Positions 34,865 through 46,141 of a stretch of DNA of 64,000 nt are shown here, one piece after another. This DNA is from Rhytidiadelphus loreus (lineage: Eukaryota > Streptophyta > Bryopsida > Hypnales > Hylocomiaceae). The notes under the pieces were generated by a model that made no database searches, had not been told where the DNA came from, and worked only from the letters and a program-made list of their open reading frames with translations. The translations under genes and the position numbers were made by a program. Location of the stretch: the NCBI GenBank assembly GCA_947034895.1, contig OX344761.1, positions 22,394,863 through 22,458,862 on the forward strand. The letters run 5' to 3'. Positions within the stretch are counted from its first letter, which is position 1; each line of letters begins with the position of its first letter.

Positions 34865-37800
34865 ATGCCGCGCGTGAGAGAGAGGTGTAAGTCTGATGCG
34901 GGGAGCGACAAGGAGGAGGGTAGTAGGCCAGCACAAAAGAGGGCGAAATCCAGCGGGAAATCCAGCGGGGAGGCGGTGGGGAGGGCGGCACCGAAGCTTT
35001 CTAAATCGGACGGAGGGAAATTAGGTGCTGAAAGCGATGGCAAGGAAGACCTCAAAGTTTTGGAGTGTGCTCCCAAAACTGTTGCAAAGCCTAAGGGGAA
35101 GGGAAATCAGAGATCGCTGAGAGTCTTCAGCAGCATTGAAGACGTTGATGAGGAAATTTCGAGGTTGAAGAAGGCCCCACGAGAATTGAAGAAGAAAGAT
35201 TTCAAGACCATGTTTGGACTCGTAGACATTGGCGACAATCCCCACTACTTCAGGAAGAATACTATATCTGCGGAGTCTTTGAAGAAGCTGTTTGGCAAGC
35301 CTTACGGTGAGCATGGGCGGGCTGGATATGCTTGGGGTGCATGCGAGGTGGAGGCGGTATAAGAGAGGGTGAAGTATTTGCACCCGATTTTGTACCAGCA
35401 TGGAGAGGACGAAACACCCAATCTTGTCACAATTCGCTTCGCCGAAGGGATAGCTCTTGAGTATGAAGAGGGCGCTAGCAAGGTGAATTGGTGTGCATTC
35501 GGAGAAGAGACCAACAAGCGGCAACGAGGTCGGTACTTGTTAGATCGGTCAAAGCTAGAGGAATTGAAAAAAGTAGTAGGTGCATCGAAGAGTATGGACG
35601 TCCGAGGGAAAGAATGGCGGGGCATGAAGGTGGAGCCTGGTCGTGAGGTGAAGGTTGAGCCTGGTTTGCAGGTGAAGACGGAGGGGGGAAAGGAGGGCAG
35701 TGGTAAAAAGCGAGGGCTACAACAAGCTGCCACACTTGGGTTAGATCACACCCAAGCAAGTAAGTCGCATTGTCTTCAAGTTGCAGACTGCGATGGATTA
35801 GGGCTTGAATCGGGAATGGCTTCGGCGGTGTGCATGCAAGAAAATGCAGCTGCTGTGCAAAGTATCGGGCAGTTGAAGAAGACCGTGGTAGTGGAGCGTC
35901 TAACAGACGTGGAGCAGTTGATGGAGGCCATTCACCTGGAGCAGCAATACATTCGAGAATTGAAGAAAAAAGCAGTAGAGAGGGTTCAGGGAGCTACCCT
36001 CAATTGCAAGCAATCCGAATGGGGAATGGGCTCCTTAGAGAAGCAAGAGATTCAAAAGAAGGCACTCATAACGACACTTCAGGAACAGGGCCAAGATGCA
36101 TTTAAAGAAACGATAAAGATGGAAGGCATTCAGGAGCAGATACAGGAAGAGCTTGTCAAGATGAAAGCTGCAAGACAAGAGTTTGAAGAAGCAGAAGCTA
36201 GTCTGGCGGCATTGACAAGAGGCTTGCAAACCCGCGAGCTACAATTTGATGCACTAGCCGTAGAGAAATTTCAGCTCAAGGAGGGAAGGAGTTCTTTGAA
36301 TTTTTTGCCCCGTCCCATGGTGTATTCTCCCGAGGATTCGGCTTCACCTTCACATAACTCCATGGATCCAAGCAAGTTCATTAGAATTACAGCCTGCAGC
36401 TTGTGTTCATTCCCATTTCCTCAAATGGATATTGTAGTATCCTCGTGTAAGCATTTGTACCATCCCTTCTGTGCCTCGGTTCTTTTTGCTCGAAATTGCA
36501 AGTGTATGGCAAAAGGGTGCAGAGAATTGTCCCATCCAGAATGGCATCGAAGCTTTGGTTGGGGAGAGCCAAATGCAGAGTTGTCACAACGTGAGTTGAC
36601 GCTTGGATTGGCTGAAGAACGGAGAAGAATTATCAAGGAGAGAACGGATGAAGCTAGGGCAAGATTACCAACAGTTGGTAAGTTTGCCTTGTTATTTGTG
36701 GTTGGTTTGTCATTCTTTGTTTCTTGTTTAATTGTGTTCCTTGTTTAATTTCAGATTTAACTCTACTTGGTTTATTGCTTGGACGTGTATTGTGTTCTAT
36801 GTTTAGAGGTGGTCTGTTTGCACCGATGTCCCAAGAGTCTACACATGTAGCTTACTATGAAATCAGTGTGGGAAGAAGTGTGTCCTAACGCCATATACTG
36901 TGGGGAAGTCCTCCCATTACTGTAAATGAAGTAGTACTTCTCGATTGATGCTAGGCACTTGTGCTCTCAAGAGAGAATATTTGGACTTCACTTGTATTTC
37001 ATGCAAAGAGAAGAGTACTCGAGTTCCTTTTGGGGGCACTCATGAACTGTTTTTTGTATACAATGGTATCTTTAGTCATTTGTCTTCAGTTCAAATGACA
37101 TTGTGAATGTACTAACGATTGGGAATTGGGGTCCGCAGACAAGAATGTACTAGGCGGAGCCAGAACAGGTATTTTTTGTGCTTTATATTCTTCTCTGTAA
37201 ATGTTGTTGAGTACACAACGTACTCCATACTAGTACTTTTGACCTGGTAGTTTTAATGTAGTAGAGGTACATTTCATTCACTTGTATTAGTAGTACACTT
37301 TGCATTCTTGCATGGTTCATGTTTTTAGTGCAATTGTATTACAAGTACATTTTTTTTCTTAGTACACTTGTATTCTTAGTACTTTTGCGTCTCAGTTCAT
37401 TTGCGTTTTAGTACAATTGTATCCTTTGTACATATGATTTTAGTACGTTTTAGTTCAGCGTACTCTTCTATTGTGACCCTACTTGTAATCTTAGTACATT
37501 TGTAATTCTTGGTACATGTTTGAGGTGCTCAGGTACTAATATTCTGTATACTATGGCAGGCTCTTCAATGAAGTTTGCCATGAATGTGGAAGGGTTGAAT
37601 AGCCCATTTTGTGTTGTCAAGAGAGAGACAAATCAAGGGACGGCTAGCCGAGGGAGAATCAAGTCACAGAAATCCTTAGAACAGGCTGTCATGGAGTGTT
37701 TTGATGATGTTAAGAGCGTGAAGGGTTCTGAACCTGATTTGGATTCAATTTCAGACTCATCAGAGGATGAAGGAGACACCAGGCTGCCCCGTTTGCCTTC

Positions 37801-38816
37801 GACCTCGAGCACCACCATTTCAGATTGCAATGAGAATAAGGTGGAAGATGCGAATGTGGACAACGCGCACACCAACTTGGTCCTGGACAATGAGGACAAT
37901 GACGTTGAATCTGAGCATATCATAGAAGAGCTTAACGACACCGTCAAATCATTGGATTCAGGTCCAAATAGTCCCTTGCTGCAAGGGATTGAATGTACTG
38001 AACCAGCAGGTGCACTCACTGAACATGACGGCAATGGATCTCTAATACCTGAGCATCCAAGTGTGTCAAATGATGGATTGGTGAGGGCTGTTCCTAAAGG
38101 AGAATGTGCACTGAGTACGAGGAAGTCACCTTCACCACAAGTAGTTGAAAGAAGCACGGGAGTGCCTAAAGCAGGGTCATAGTGCTTGCTAGGATGGCGA
38201 AGAAAAGACATGGGTACCGTCCACAAGGAGGATGACATAGAGGGTAGTGCCAAGGTTTTGGGTTTAGGGGTGGCCCTGGGAGCAACGACACTGGATTCCA
38301 AACCAGCAGTAGTGGAGGAGATAGTCGAGGAGCCGGGAGCAGCAACGGTGCAAAAGGTGGGAGCAACAGAAGTGGAGGAGGCAGGTTCACCAGCGGTGCA
38401 AAAGGCGGGGGCAACAAAGGTGGAGGCAAGTTCAACAGCGGTGGAGGCGGGAGCAGTGCCGGTGGCTGCACCAGCAAGGTCTCCATTCAAGTGCAAGGCA
38501 AGGAGGGTTCAGGGTCCGAGCGTGTCAAGTGATGAAGAACTATCCCCTGTATCAACGCCTGAGAATCTGTATTCTCCAGATAAAAGGACTTTCAAGGACT
38601 TGACTGAGATTGGTGGGGGTAAGGTGGATACTCCAAATGCAGGTGATAGTCCGGTTAGCGGTAGTCCGATTCTAGCTCCGGAGAGCACGGTGCGGACCAG
38701 AGCACGTGTTGCAAAGGAAGTGGATGCAAGAGCAATTACCAAGGTTAAAGGAAAAAAAGGAAAGGGGGAGAAGGTAGGTGGCCCTAACTACCCGAGACGG
38801 AGGGAAGGATGGTGAG
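34865..38816 (+). CDS. RING-like zinc-finger gene of element B (three exons)
   Basis: Proposed exons are 34865-36676, 37139-37168 (30 nt) and 37560-38816. Donors are GTAAGT and GTATTT; acceptors CGCAG and GGCAG. Phases match at both junctions, giving 1032 codons ending TGA. The frame is broken only by TAA at 35360-35362 (EAV|ERVKYLHP) and TAG at 38180-38182 (KAGS|CLLGW); Gln suits both. The start is basic and low-complexity. A Gln/Glu-rich coiled-coil-like stretch covers roughly residues 340-470. A RING-like finger lies near 510-560 (CSLC...C-x-H-x2-H-x2-C...CKC...C). The last third is acidic and Pro/Ala/Val-rich with a basic tail. RING proteins are mostly ubiquitin ligases, but too few ligands are certain to claim activity. 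Confidence 0.65.
36917..37520. repeat. GTAC-rich intron sequence of element B
   Basis: About 20 GTAC words in 600 bp, mostly as AGTAC, TGTAC or GTACA, where chance would give two to three. It lies in the two introns of the RING-like gene and overlaps the 30-nt exon. Similar density recurs at 40440-40640, 43030-43720 and 45480-46063. Confidence 0.7.
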
Positions 38817-39183
38817 GGAAACAGGTCCCCATCATGGTATCTTTTTTGTTCTATTTATTTTTGTTTTTTTGACATGGAGCTGCATTAATCTGCACAATCT
38901 GGAAGGCTATATGCGCTATGTATTCTACTGTATAATATTGGAGTGTTGAGGGCTTCTCTCTCACAACTCTATTTATTGTGAGGCACTGATTTTTAACTCA
39001 AATTCTTGTGAGGCACTACATCCCCACTAAAATGTTTGTGAGGCACCAAGAATGAACTGAAATGCTTGTGAACTTGTGCTAAGTGAAATGGTATTGCTTG
39101 ACCTGTATTTTCTGTTTAGAATTAGTACATTTGGTATTCTCAAGCATTCTTATTGCATATTAGATCACTTATTTACTTGGAAT
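38817..39183. other. Spacer between RING-like and SET genes
   Basis: No frame of its own. A phrase TTGTGAGGCAC recurs at about 38978, 39007 and 39040. The SET frame stays open upstream of its first good ATG to about 39076, so an upstream exon or start is possible. Confidence 0.4.
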
Positions 39184-40434
39184 ATGACACGGGAAGGTTG
39201 GTTGTTTGGATGGGATTATAACCAGGCAGTTACTTGGTATGATGCTGGAGATTTGTTTAAGGGGCTCGAGAAGACCTCTGTCCATGTTGCTCAATCTGAT
39301 GTTGCTCTGACTCATTTTCAGTACATAACTTCCAGTGTAGTTTATGAGCAAGCCCAGGTACATCCCACACTCGAGAGCCTCCGCCCTGGGGACTACTGTT
39401 TATGTTTAGGCGATTGTGCCGATGCAGGTTCCAAGTGTGTATGCCACGCCAATCTTGGAGGTCGAAGTGCATACCACGGAGGCATTTTGGCTGACGAATG
39501 CTTGGAAGAAGGCAGCAACGGGGATCCACATTTCTGTAAGAAGGGTGACCCTTGTATTAGGGGATCGGAATTATGCGAGGGTCATGTTCCCCGTATTTTC
39601 ATTAAGGAGTGCAATGTGAAGTGCAGATGTAGTAATCAATGTGGCAATCGGGTTGTACAGTAGGGGATGAAGTTTCGAGTAGAGGTGTTTTCTACAGCCC
39701 TTACCGGATGGGGGATTCAAACAACTGAGCGTATCCCCAGAGGTGCATTTGTATTTGAGCTGATAGGGGAGATTTTAACAACTACTGAGCTGATTGCGAG
39801 AAACTTGCGGGCAGATGGTGTACTCTCCTATAGTTTGTCACTTGATGCGGATTGGGATACTTGGCAAAAGATGGATGACGACAGTGCTTTGTGCTTGGAT
39901 TCCATGCACTTCGGAAACATTGCCAAATTTTTGAACCACAGGTTAGTCATGGAAGTCATTTTTTGAATTTATTATGAGCTTATACTTTTTTGTGAGGACT
40001 GCGCTTTGCACTTGGGCGTTACAAGTGCAAGGTTCAAAATGTAGTGGCCTGCAGCAGCAGTGCAATTGTGACACATTATTTAATCTCACATTAGATTGGG
40101 ACACCCTTTTCAGTTAAATGCTTTTTGAATGTTGGACTTATATGATGGACTGACCCTTGCACTTGGACATTATAGATGTGGCGACCCAAATCTAGTGGAC
40201 CTACCTGTCTTAATTGAGACTGTGAACCGCAACTTCTATCACGTGGTCTTCTTTACTAATCGCATCGTAGAACGTGGAGAGGAATTGACATGGGATTATG
40301 GCATAAAAATTAAAACCAAGGACCAGACTATGTTTCATTGCAATTGTCTGAGTACCATGTGTAGAAACAAACCGGTTCTAAAATTGCCACTTGCGGGCCG
40401 CAAAGCACCAAAGAAACGAGGTAGGACCAGATGA
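39184..40434 (+). CDS. SUVR-like SET-domain histone methyltransferase of element B
   Basis: Exons 39184-39941 and 40176-40434, joined as FLNHR|CGDPNLVDLPV with matching phase; about 338 codons ending TGA. A cysteine-rich pre-SET (CLCLGDC, CVCHANLGG, IKECNVKCRCSNQCGNRVVQ) fills residues ~75-159. SET follows, with GWGIQT, GEILTTTEL, NHRCGDPNL (cofactor and fold motif), VFFTNRIVERGEELTWDYG (catalytic Tyr) and a post-SET CNC...C tail. This is the layout of plant SUVR proteins, which act on histone H3 lysine 9. One TAG (39661-39663) stands directly after NRVVQ where relatives carry a variable polar residue; Gln would fit. All key SET residues are kept and the intron is clean, so the gene looks selected or recently active despite the stop. 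The product may act on the element's own chromatin (inference). Confidence 0.85.
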
Positions 40435-40439
40435 CTTAG

Positions 40440-40640
40440 AACTTACAATACGATAGAAGTTTAGGTGTATTATATGTACTAACGTTAGAATAAATGTACT
40501 TTATGTACACATTTTTTGAAATACTAAATGTAATTAGATGTACTCCATCTATTACTTAGATATACTATGGGTACTATTTAGATGTACTAGATGTACTACC
40601 CATATATATATATACATATATATGTACTATTGTCATATAA
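40440..40640. repeat. GTAC-rich spacer between convergent genes of element B
   Basis: About nine GTAC words in 200 bp (for example GATGTACTAGATGTACTA), followed by a TATATA run near 40605. No gene. Confidence 0.7.
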
Positions 40641-40933
40641 GACTTGAAGTAATAAAGTTTTATAAATTTACGTATCAATCAAAGACTCCCCCTGTTTGGT
40701 CCTATTTGCATCTTCCATTTTCATGTGGAAAAAAATTGTCTTGAACATCCTCAATCCGAGTTGTATAAAAAAAAAACTCTGGTTCATCCGACTAAAAATT
40801 TTCTAAATCAATCGGGAACGGTATATCAGACTAGAAAAGCATTTTGCAAATGTGATTAACCCATCAGTTGCATATGGCAAAGGTTCAAAAAAAGACTCTA
40901 AAGTATGAAAGTGAGTTCAAAAACTCATGACAA

Positions 40934-40939
40934 TTTATT
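40934..40939 (-). terminator. Poly(A) signal candidate for the element B transposase-like gene
   Basis: AATAAA on the minus strand, about 160 nt downstream of the TAA at 41099. It suggests that TAA is the true gene end. Confidence 0.35.
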
Positions 40940-41098
40940 AAAAGACTTGGCACTTGCTGTAACTATCAACAGCTGGGTTGAATGGTTCTCAGTCCTCAAA
41001 GTATCTATAGATACTCTAAACTATACTTAGAGTTCCACCCCAAAATGCATAACAGCCTTGAGGAGTGAGGACATCCCTCGATGACCACTGCAGCCTAG

Positions 41099-44000
41099 TT
41101 AATCACCATTGAATGCCCACCACTCCCGCAAGGCGTCTTCACACATCTGTTGTGTTTCGCTGGACACCTTATATACGGGGGTTCCCTTTACCCTGTGGGA
41201 AGCAAGAACCATAGGGAATTTGCAAGCCCGAACCAAATGAGACTCAACATGAGCATCAACAGCCTTGTCACAAAGCACGTAGGTCTCATCTCCACGCCCA
41301 TACTTCTTGTAATACTTTGCTCTTATCACCGCATCTCCAGCTCGAAATACACCGCCCCATGGACAAGTCATGGACTATCGTATCACGAATTTCTTGGCCA
41401 AACACTGGAGAATGTAATAATCAACACCATCTTCGTTTTCTTCCTCTGTAGGTATCATGAAGTTGTCGCCAATGTCCACCAAGTCACCAACCTCCTGCGA
41501 AACACCATCATGCACCCAGTTCGCTTCATCGTCCATCTCTTCGATTTGGTGCACCACTGCAGCAGCGCTCAAAGGTTGTAGCCTCTGAACCTGCCACTCC
41601 AACACATGTGCTGAGTTCTCACACTCAGTCCAATCCCCATCTATACATGGGATGCAAAAGCATGACAACTCACGAGTCCTAAGCAGAGTAGGGTCAATCA
41701 AAGAAAAACCAGAAATAGAGTAGAGACTTTTGGAGCCTGGTAAAGTATTACATTTGATGCTAACATCACTGTGATCAACATCTGTATCTCCAATCAACCA
41801 AAAAACACGAGAAAGAGGGGGAGGTCTAGCCCTTCCGTATGAACTAGGTACACGTTCTATGTACTTGGACTTTAGGAAATCCACCACTTCAGCAGAATTC
41901 CGTAATGGCCTCAATGGATTTGCGATTTGCTCAACAGCAAGTGCCCTTTTCACTACAGCCCCTGCACCATCCTATTCGCCCTTTCCATGAGCAGATTCAA
42001 AGAAGTTCCAATTCATCTTGCAACCTCCAGTGAGCCCAACGTAGCGTGCAACAAAATACATTGCAGTTGCACATTTAAATTGAGTACTACACCCATCGCT
42101 ATAAACCCAGTGCTCCTCTGGAGTGAGTCCGGCATCCATTAGCCAATCCCAATGGAGCAGTAGGCAATGCTGAACAAAAGCTGAATCGTGGGCCTTGTCA
42201 TCAGATATGTAGAAGTGCGTTTGCTTCATGATTTGATCTTCTTCCTTCCACATCGTGATGTGAACCAAGATGGTCACACTGGTGCTAAAGTAATACAAGC
42301 TTTGCACCTCGTTCTGGATGGCAAAGCTATAGTTCTCAGCGTAGTCAATGTGTGATACCACCACCCCCTCAGGGATATTCTTCATCATGAGCTGGCACTG
42401 CTCATCTTGCCACCGTGCCTTGAAATTGTGCGTGATGAACGTTGTTACGGTTTTCTCCATGTACGATAGGAATTCATGAGCAGGAGTCTCCTTAAAAGCC
42501 TCCCGAAGTTGTTTCTTGGGCCTTCCAGTCTGAGCATCGACTTCCACCTAGTAGTACTCAAAACACTTCCACTTCAAGGTAAAGGAGTTAGAGGCACACA
42601 ACTCAAGAGGACAAATTTTCAGGAGATGAAAACCACACATATCACAATCTCCCATAAGGCATTCAAGTCTATGCCACACATCAAACTCCCCTTTTGGACA
42701 AACGCATGCTTCCCAAATCAAAGTTATCCGCTTGAAAATAGACTCATGTGCACAGCAAATCCCTTCCCCATTGCCTATGCACACCACGCAGCGGCAAACA
42801 CAGTGAACATGCAGCCCTCGGAGTTTGTCCCTGAGATTGCTCAACCCCACCAACATGAAGTGCATCTCCACGTGGTAGATACAATAACATGTATTCCTTT
42901 CCTTCAGTTTGCGCACCCACCATGGCTTCAACCTCTCAAATGTCCTCTGCCGTACACTACATTCTGGGTGAACTTCCGTGAAGCGCAAGAAGAAACAGGT
43001 CTGCAAAAGTCACGGAGATGCACATCATGTACAATAAGGACCCTCATTTGTAAGTCTTGTACATAACAAATGTACAAAAGATACTAGTTGTAGAAAAAGT
43101 ATCATCACAATGTACATTATTCTCACTACTTCATGGCAAAGTTGATCGTCAGAACTACTAAACCATCTACACCTCCCTTATATTTAACCTCACCACGACC
43201 ACTTAGAATGCCTAATGTACAAAGTGCATATGACTACCTACAGAATGTACATGAATGCATAGTTGTACCGGGGTTGCTCTTTGCTCCTCATGGTCTGAAG
43301 TACAAAAGACACATTAATACATAGTTGTATTGGGTTTCTTTTTAGTCCTCATAGTCCAAAGTAGAAAATATACAAGCACAAAGTTGTTCCACATACAGGA
43401 AGTACGCAAAGTATTTGTGAGGGATACATTTATACTTTTATCCCTAAACATGTACATTAGACTCATGACATGGTCTGATAATGTACTTAGATTACTCTAA
43501 GTACTACATATCTCCTCTTACTTCCAAGTGTGTACAAACTTCTAATTGATGTAATAATACTACTTATACAACAAGTATCATTAACCGCGACAACAGTACA
43601 AGCTTTGATTCCAGAGTGAAAAACTCCCAAATAAACTATGTACAACATGCATATTTGCTAGCATGCATACCAATTCAGGTGTGAACAGGTATAACTTTGT
43701 ACACAAAGTACAGTTGCCATTGAGCAAAATTATGTTCCTTTCGTTGCAACTTCTAGCAAACTAATTTGAATAACAAATATCAGGACTTCAAAACATACAA
43801 AATGCCAAATCCATACTTAAACACTAGATTTTAACATACCTGAGAATCGCACAGATAATGAACTGGATGCGGCTCAGCCCATTGCTTGTGATCTACTCTG
43901 TGCTTCATGACGTCCTTTCTGTTTGGTGATACTTTAGTCTGCCCCTTCCACCATAGATAAATCTGCTGCTTGACGTACTCAGATAGCCCTGCTCTCTTCT

Positions 44001-45184
44001 TGCGCTGTAAGCGGAGCCCTAAAACCGCATCTTCAGGACCAGGGGCATAAACTCTTCTACTCAAAGCAATGTTGATGCTCTCTGCTGATGTATCCAAAAC
44101 ACGTGACAGTGGCCTTACCCCATCGATTCCCAAGCTAACTGCTGCATCCAACAAAGCACTTTTCCTTGCCAACAGTTCATTGGAGTTAGCCACCTTAACT
44201 AATTGCAACTCATACTTGAAGTTCTCAATAAATGCATGAATGACCTTAGCTTCCTGCGGCCGAGCATAGTAATCGGGTAGCAAAGGTGAAACACTATTAT
44301 GGCCCAATATCCTCTCCATCACATCATTCCTACTTGATGGACCAAGGCAACATCTCAACTCCTGAACTAAATACTGCGCTACACGAAGGGAGATCCGGTT
44401 GGACTCTCTCACTGATAATGCGTCTTCCACCCCAACATCTGGAGCGGCCGTTGCTAAAATCAGTGTCTCCTCATGCCTCAGTCTCTCTCGTTCTCTTTGA
44501 CGAGATTTCCTTTCTCTTGAGCTCTCAACTATTGATGTTTGTTGCTCTTCTTGCAAGCGATCAGTAGCGGCCCTAGCTACTGGACCCGAGCGACCAATGC
44601 CCTGTCGCACACATTGTCTCTTCGTTGTGTTACCCATTCTGGGCACCCAAGCAGAAGAACACGGAATTGTAAGACATACACCCATCAATCTTCTAGCAAC
44701 AAATTAGAGTACGTAGTTCAAGAGTTGTGAAGCTAACACGATCCAAAATTACTGCATGTGAAATAAAGCCAGCAAGATCATCGTTTCATGAGACTTCCAC
44801 TACAGCCTCACCTTCATAAATTGGCAGCAACACTCACTTTCTGAACACAACAGATCCGCAGCTGGCACTAGGAATCCCACTTGAAAGTCTCACGGAAGAA
44901 AGTGAAGGGGTCAAATCGAAGCTAGTAGTGGGATATGATACAATTGACTCTGAGCTATTGAAGAGAGAACGCCTCGGGGACTCATCAATTGCGTTGCACC
45001 TCCCTATATAGAAATCAAGATTCCCTTGCTTGGAAACTGGGGTTTCCGAAATGTATCCAGAGTTACTAGTCTCACTAATCGAATGGCAGCAAAGAGAACT
45101 CATCTCAGTAGAAAGACTTGTAGTGAAGTACGATGTAATGAGCTTTTGAACAAGAACTGCCGGGCGTTGTGTAGCTATAGACAT
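41099..45184 (-). CDS. Transposase-like gene of element B (HGKGE family, three exons)
   Basis: Exons 45184-44838, 44692-43840 and 43000-41099 have good splice sites (GTGAGT, GTATGT; CTAG, TGCAG) and matching phases, giving 1033 codons ending TAA. Three in-frame TAGs occur in exon 3 (42548-42550, 41972-41974, 41375-41377) with no frameshift. Exon 2 is a basic, helical N-terminal region. Exon 3 has Cys-rich boxes (CYCIYHVEMH, CVC, CDMCGFH), then VSHIDYAENYS, HWVYSDGCSTQFK and NWNFFESAHGKGE-(TAG)-DGAGAVVKRAL. This resembles multicopy unnamed families in plants and animals with HGKG...DG boxes. The spaced D...D...E/D would suit an RNase H-fold transposase (inference). As the only enzyme of DNA-handling type inside the terminal repeats, it is the natural mobilising protein. 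Confidence 0.72.
43030..43720. repeat. GTAC-rich intron of the transposase-like gene
   Basis: About 17 GTAC words in 700 bp, mostly AATGTACA or TTGTACA. The rest of the intron is ordinary AT-rich sequence. Confidence 0.7.
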
Positions 45185-46040
45185 TGTGCACACAAAATTG
45201 AGAAAACATGAGTGCTCGCGCTTTGTCCACGGCCACAACGAAAACCTAATTGTAGTTGTTTGGAAAGCTACAACATCCAGCCAAACACAAACTACACAAT
45301 AAATTAGTGCACCCCACCCCCAAAGGAACCCAGAGGAGAGAGACGATGGAGAGAGACGACGGAGAGAGACGCAGCAGTGGCGGCGCATAAACAAAACTGC
45401 AGAAAACAGACCGGCGTCCAAGAAAACTCTGACTTTGCAGGATACGGTGGCCCAGCATTGAAGACATATTCCTCCTCCAAAAGTACAAAAATGTACTAAG
45501 AGTACTACTGGTATCAGAAAGACGTAGTGAAGCGCCAAACCCTTTTTTTTGCCCAAAAATGTTTTTTCTCTGCATTCAACTTGAAGCCAATCTAGAACTA
45601 GTTGCCGGCATCCTGAATCTTTAACCTAATTGAAAAAAACTGCATTTTTGTACTTAGTACATGCTGCAAAAAAAAATGGCATTATTTCCAAGATTTCTCT
45701 TTAATGTAAGCTGTGAACATAAAATTGAGAGTAGAATCCAAGACACTATCCCTCCTCCCCTTCTCTGCCCCCACCCCCAACCGATTTGAACTTCCTATGA
45801 CCAAGATATTTGTACTTTTATGCAAAATTGACCACTGTGACATTTTACTAATAATCCCAAAAGTACAAATTTCTCACCCTTTAACTTGGTAATTCAAGGA
45901 AAAAATATAGTACACATAATCTTCACGTGTATATTGTTTGGCTTCTTAAAAAAAAATGGAGAATATAGACTCTAAAGTCAAGCAATAGCAAGCGCAAAGG
46001 AGTGTTCTCCTGGAAAATGGCATTGTGACGTGAAAAAGTA
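45185..46040. promoter_or_regulatory. 5' flank of the transposase-like gene and right end of element B
   Basis: Contains three near-copies of GGAGAGAGACGA at about 45331-45372 and another series of GTAC words (45480-45510, 45650, 45810, 45862, 45910, 46037). It lies between the gene and the right terminal repeat, so it probably includes the promoter. No TATA box is obvious. Confidence 0.45.
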
Positions 46041-46063
46041 CATGGTCTAGTGTACTTACACCC
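46041..46063 (-). repeat. Element B right terminal inverted repeat
   Basis: On the minus strand GGGTGTAAGTACACTAGACC, matching the left end with two substitutions in these 20 bases. TGCT follows at 46064-46067. Confidence 0.8.
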
Positions 46064-46141
46064 TGCTTTGAAATTGTTTTCAACTACATTCCACTTCATG
46101 AAAACTTCACAGTCAATTCTAATGTGCTAAACATCATGCAG

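Larger units (their letters stand above)
32104..46063. mobile_element. Element B: 13.96-kb DNA transposon with three genes
   Basis: Left end GGGTATAAGTACGCTAGACC at 32104; right end, read on the minus strand from 46063, GGGTGTAAGTACACTAGACC. The inverted repeats match at about 21 of 24 positions with one single-base gap. Both ends are flanked by TGCT (32100-32103 and 46064-46067), a likely 4-bp target duplication. The element lies in a gene A intron; removing it leaves a short intron with normal ends. It carries a RING-like gene and a SET gene on the plus strand and a transposase-like gene on the minus strand, converging near 40.5-41.1 kb. GTAC-containing words are many times more frequent than chance in its non-coding parts, and the word is also in the terminal repeats. 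I cannot assign it to a named superfamily. Confidence 0.82.

Noticed and set aside
41099..41975. Extension of the transposase-like gene past TAA 41099 to the next TGA
   Set aside because: The following ~60 codons contain two more TAR codons, look unlike protein and include AATAAA. A normal 3' UTR is more likely.
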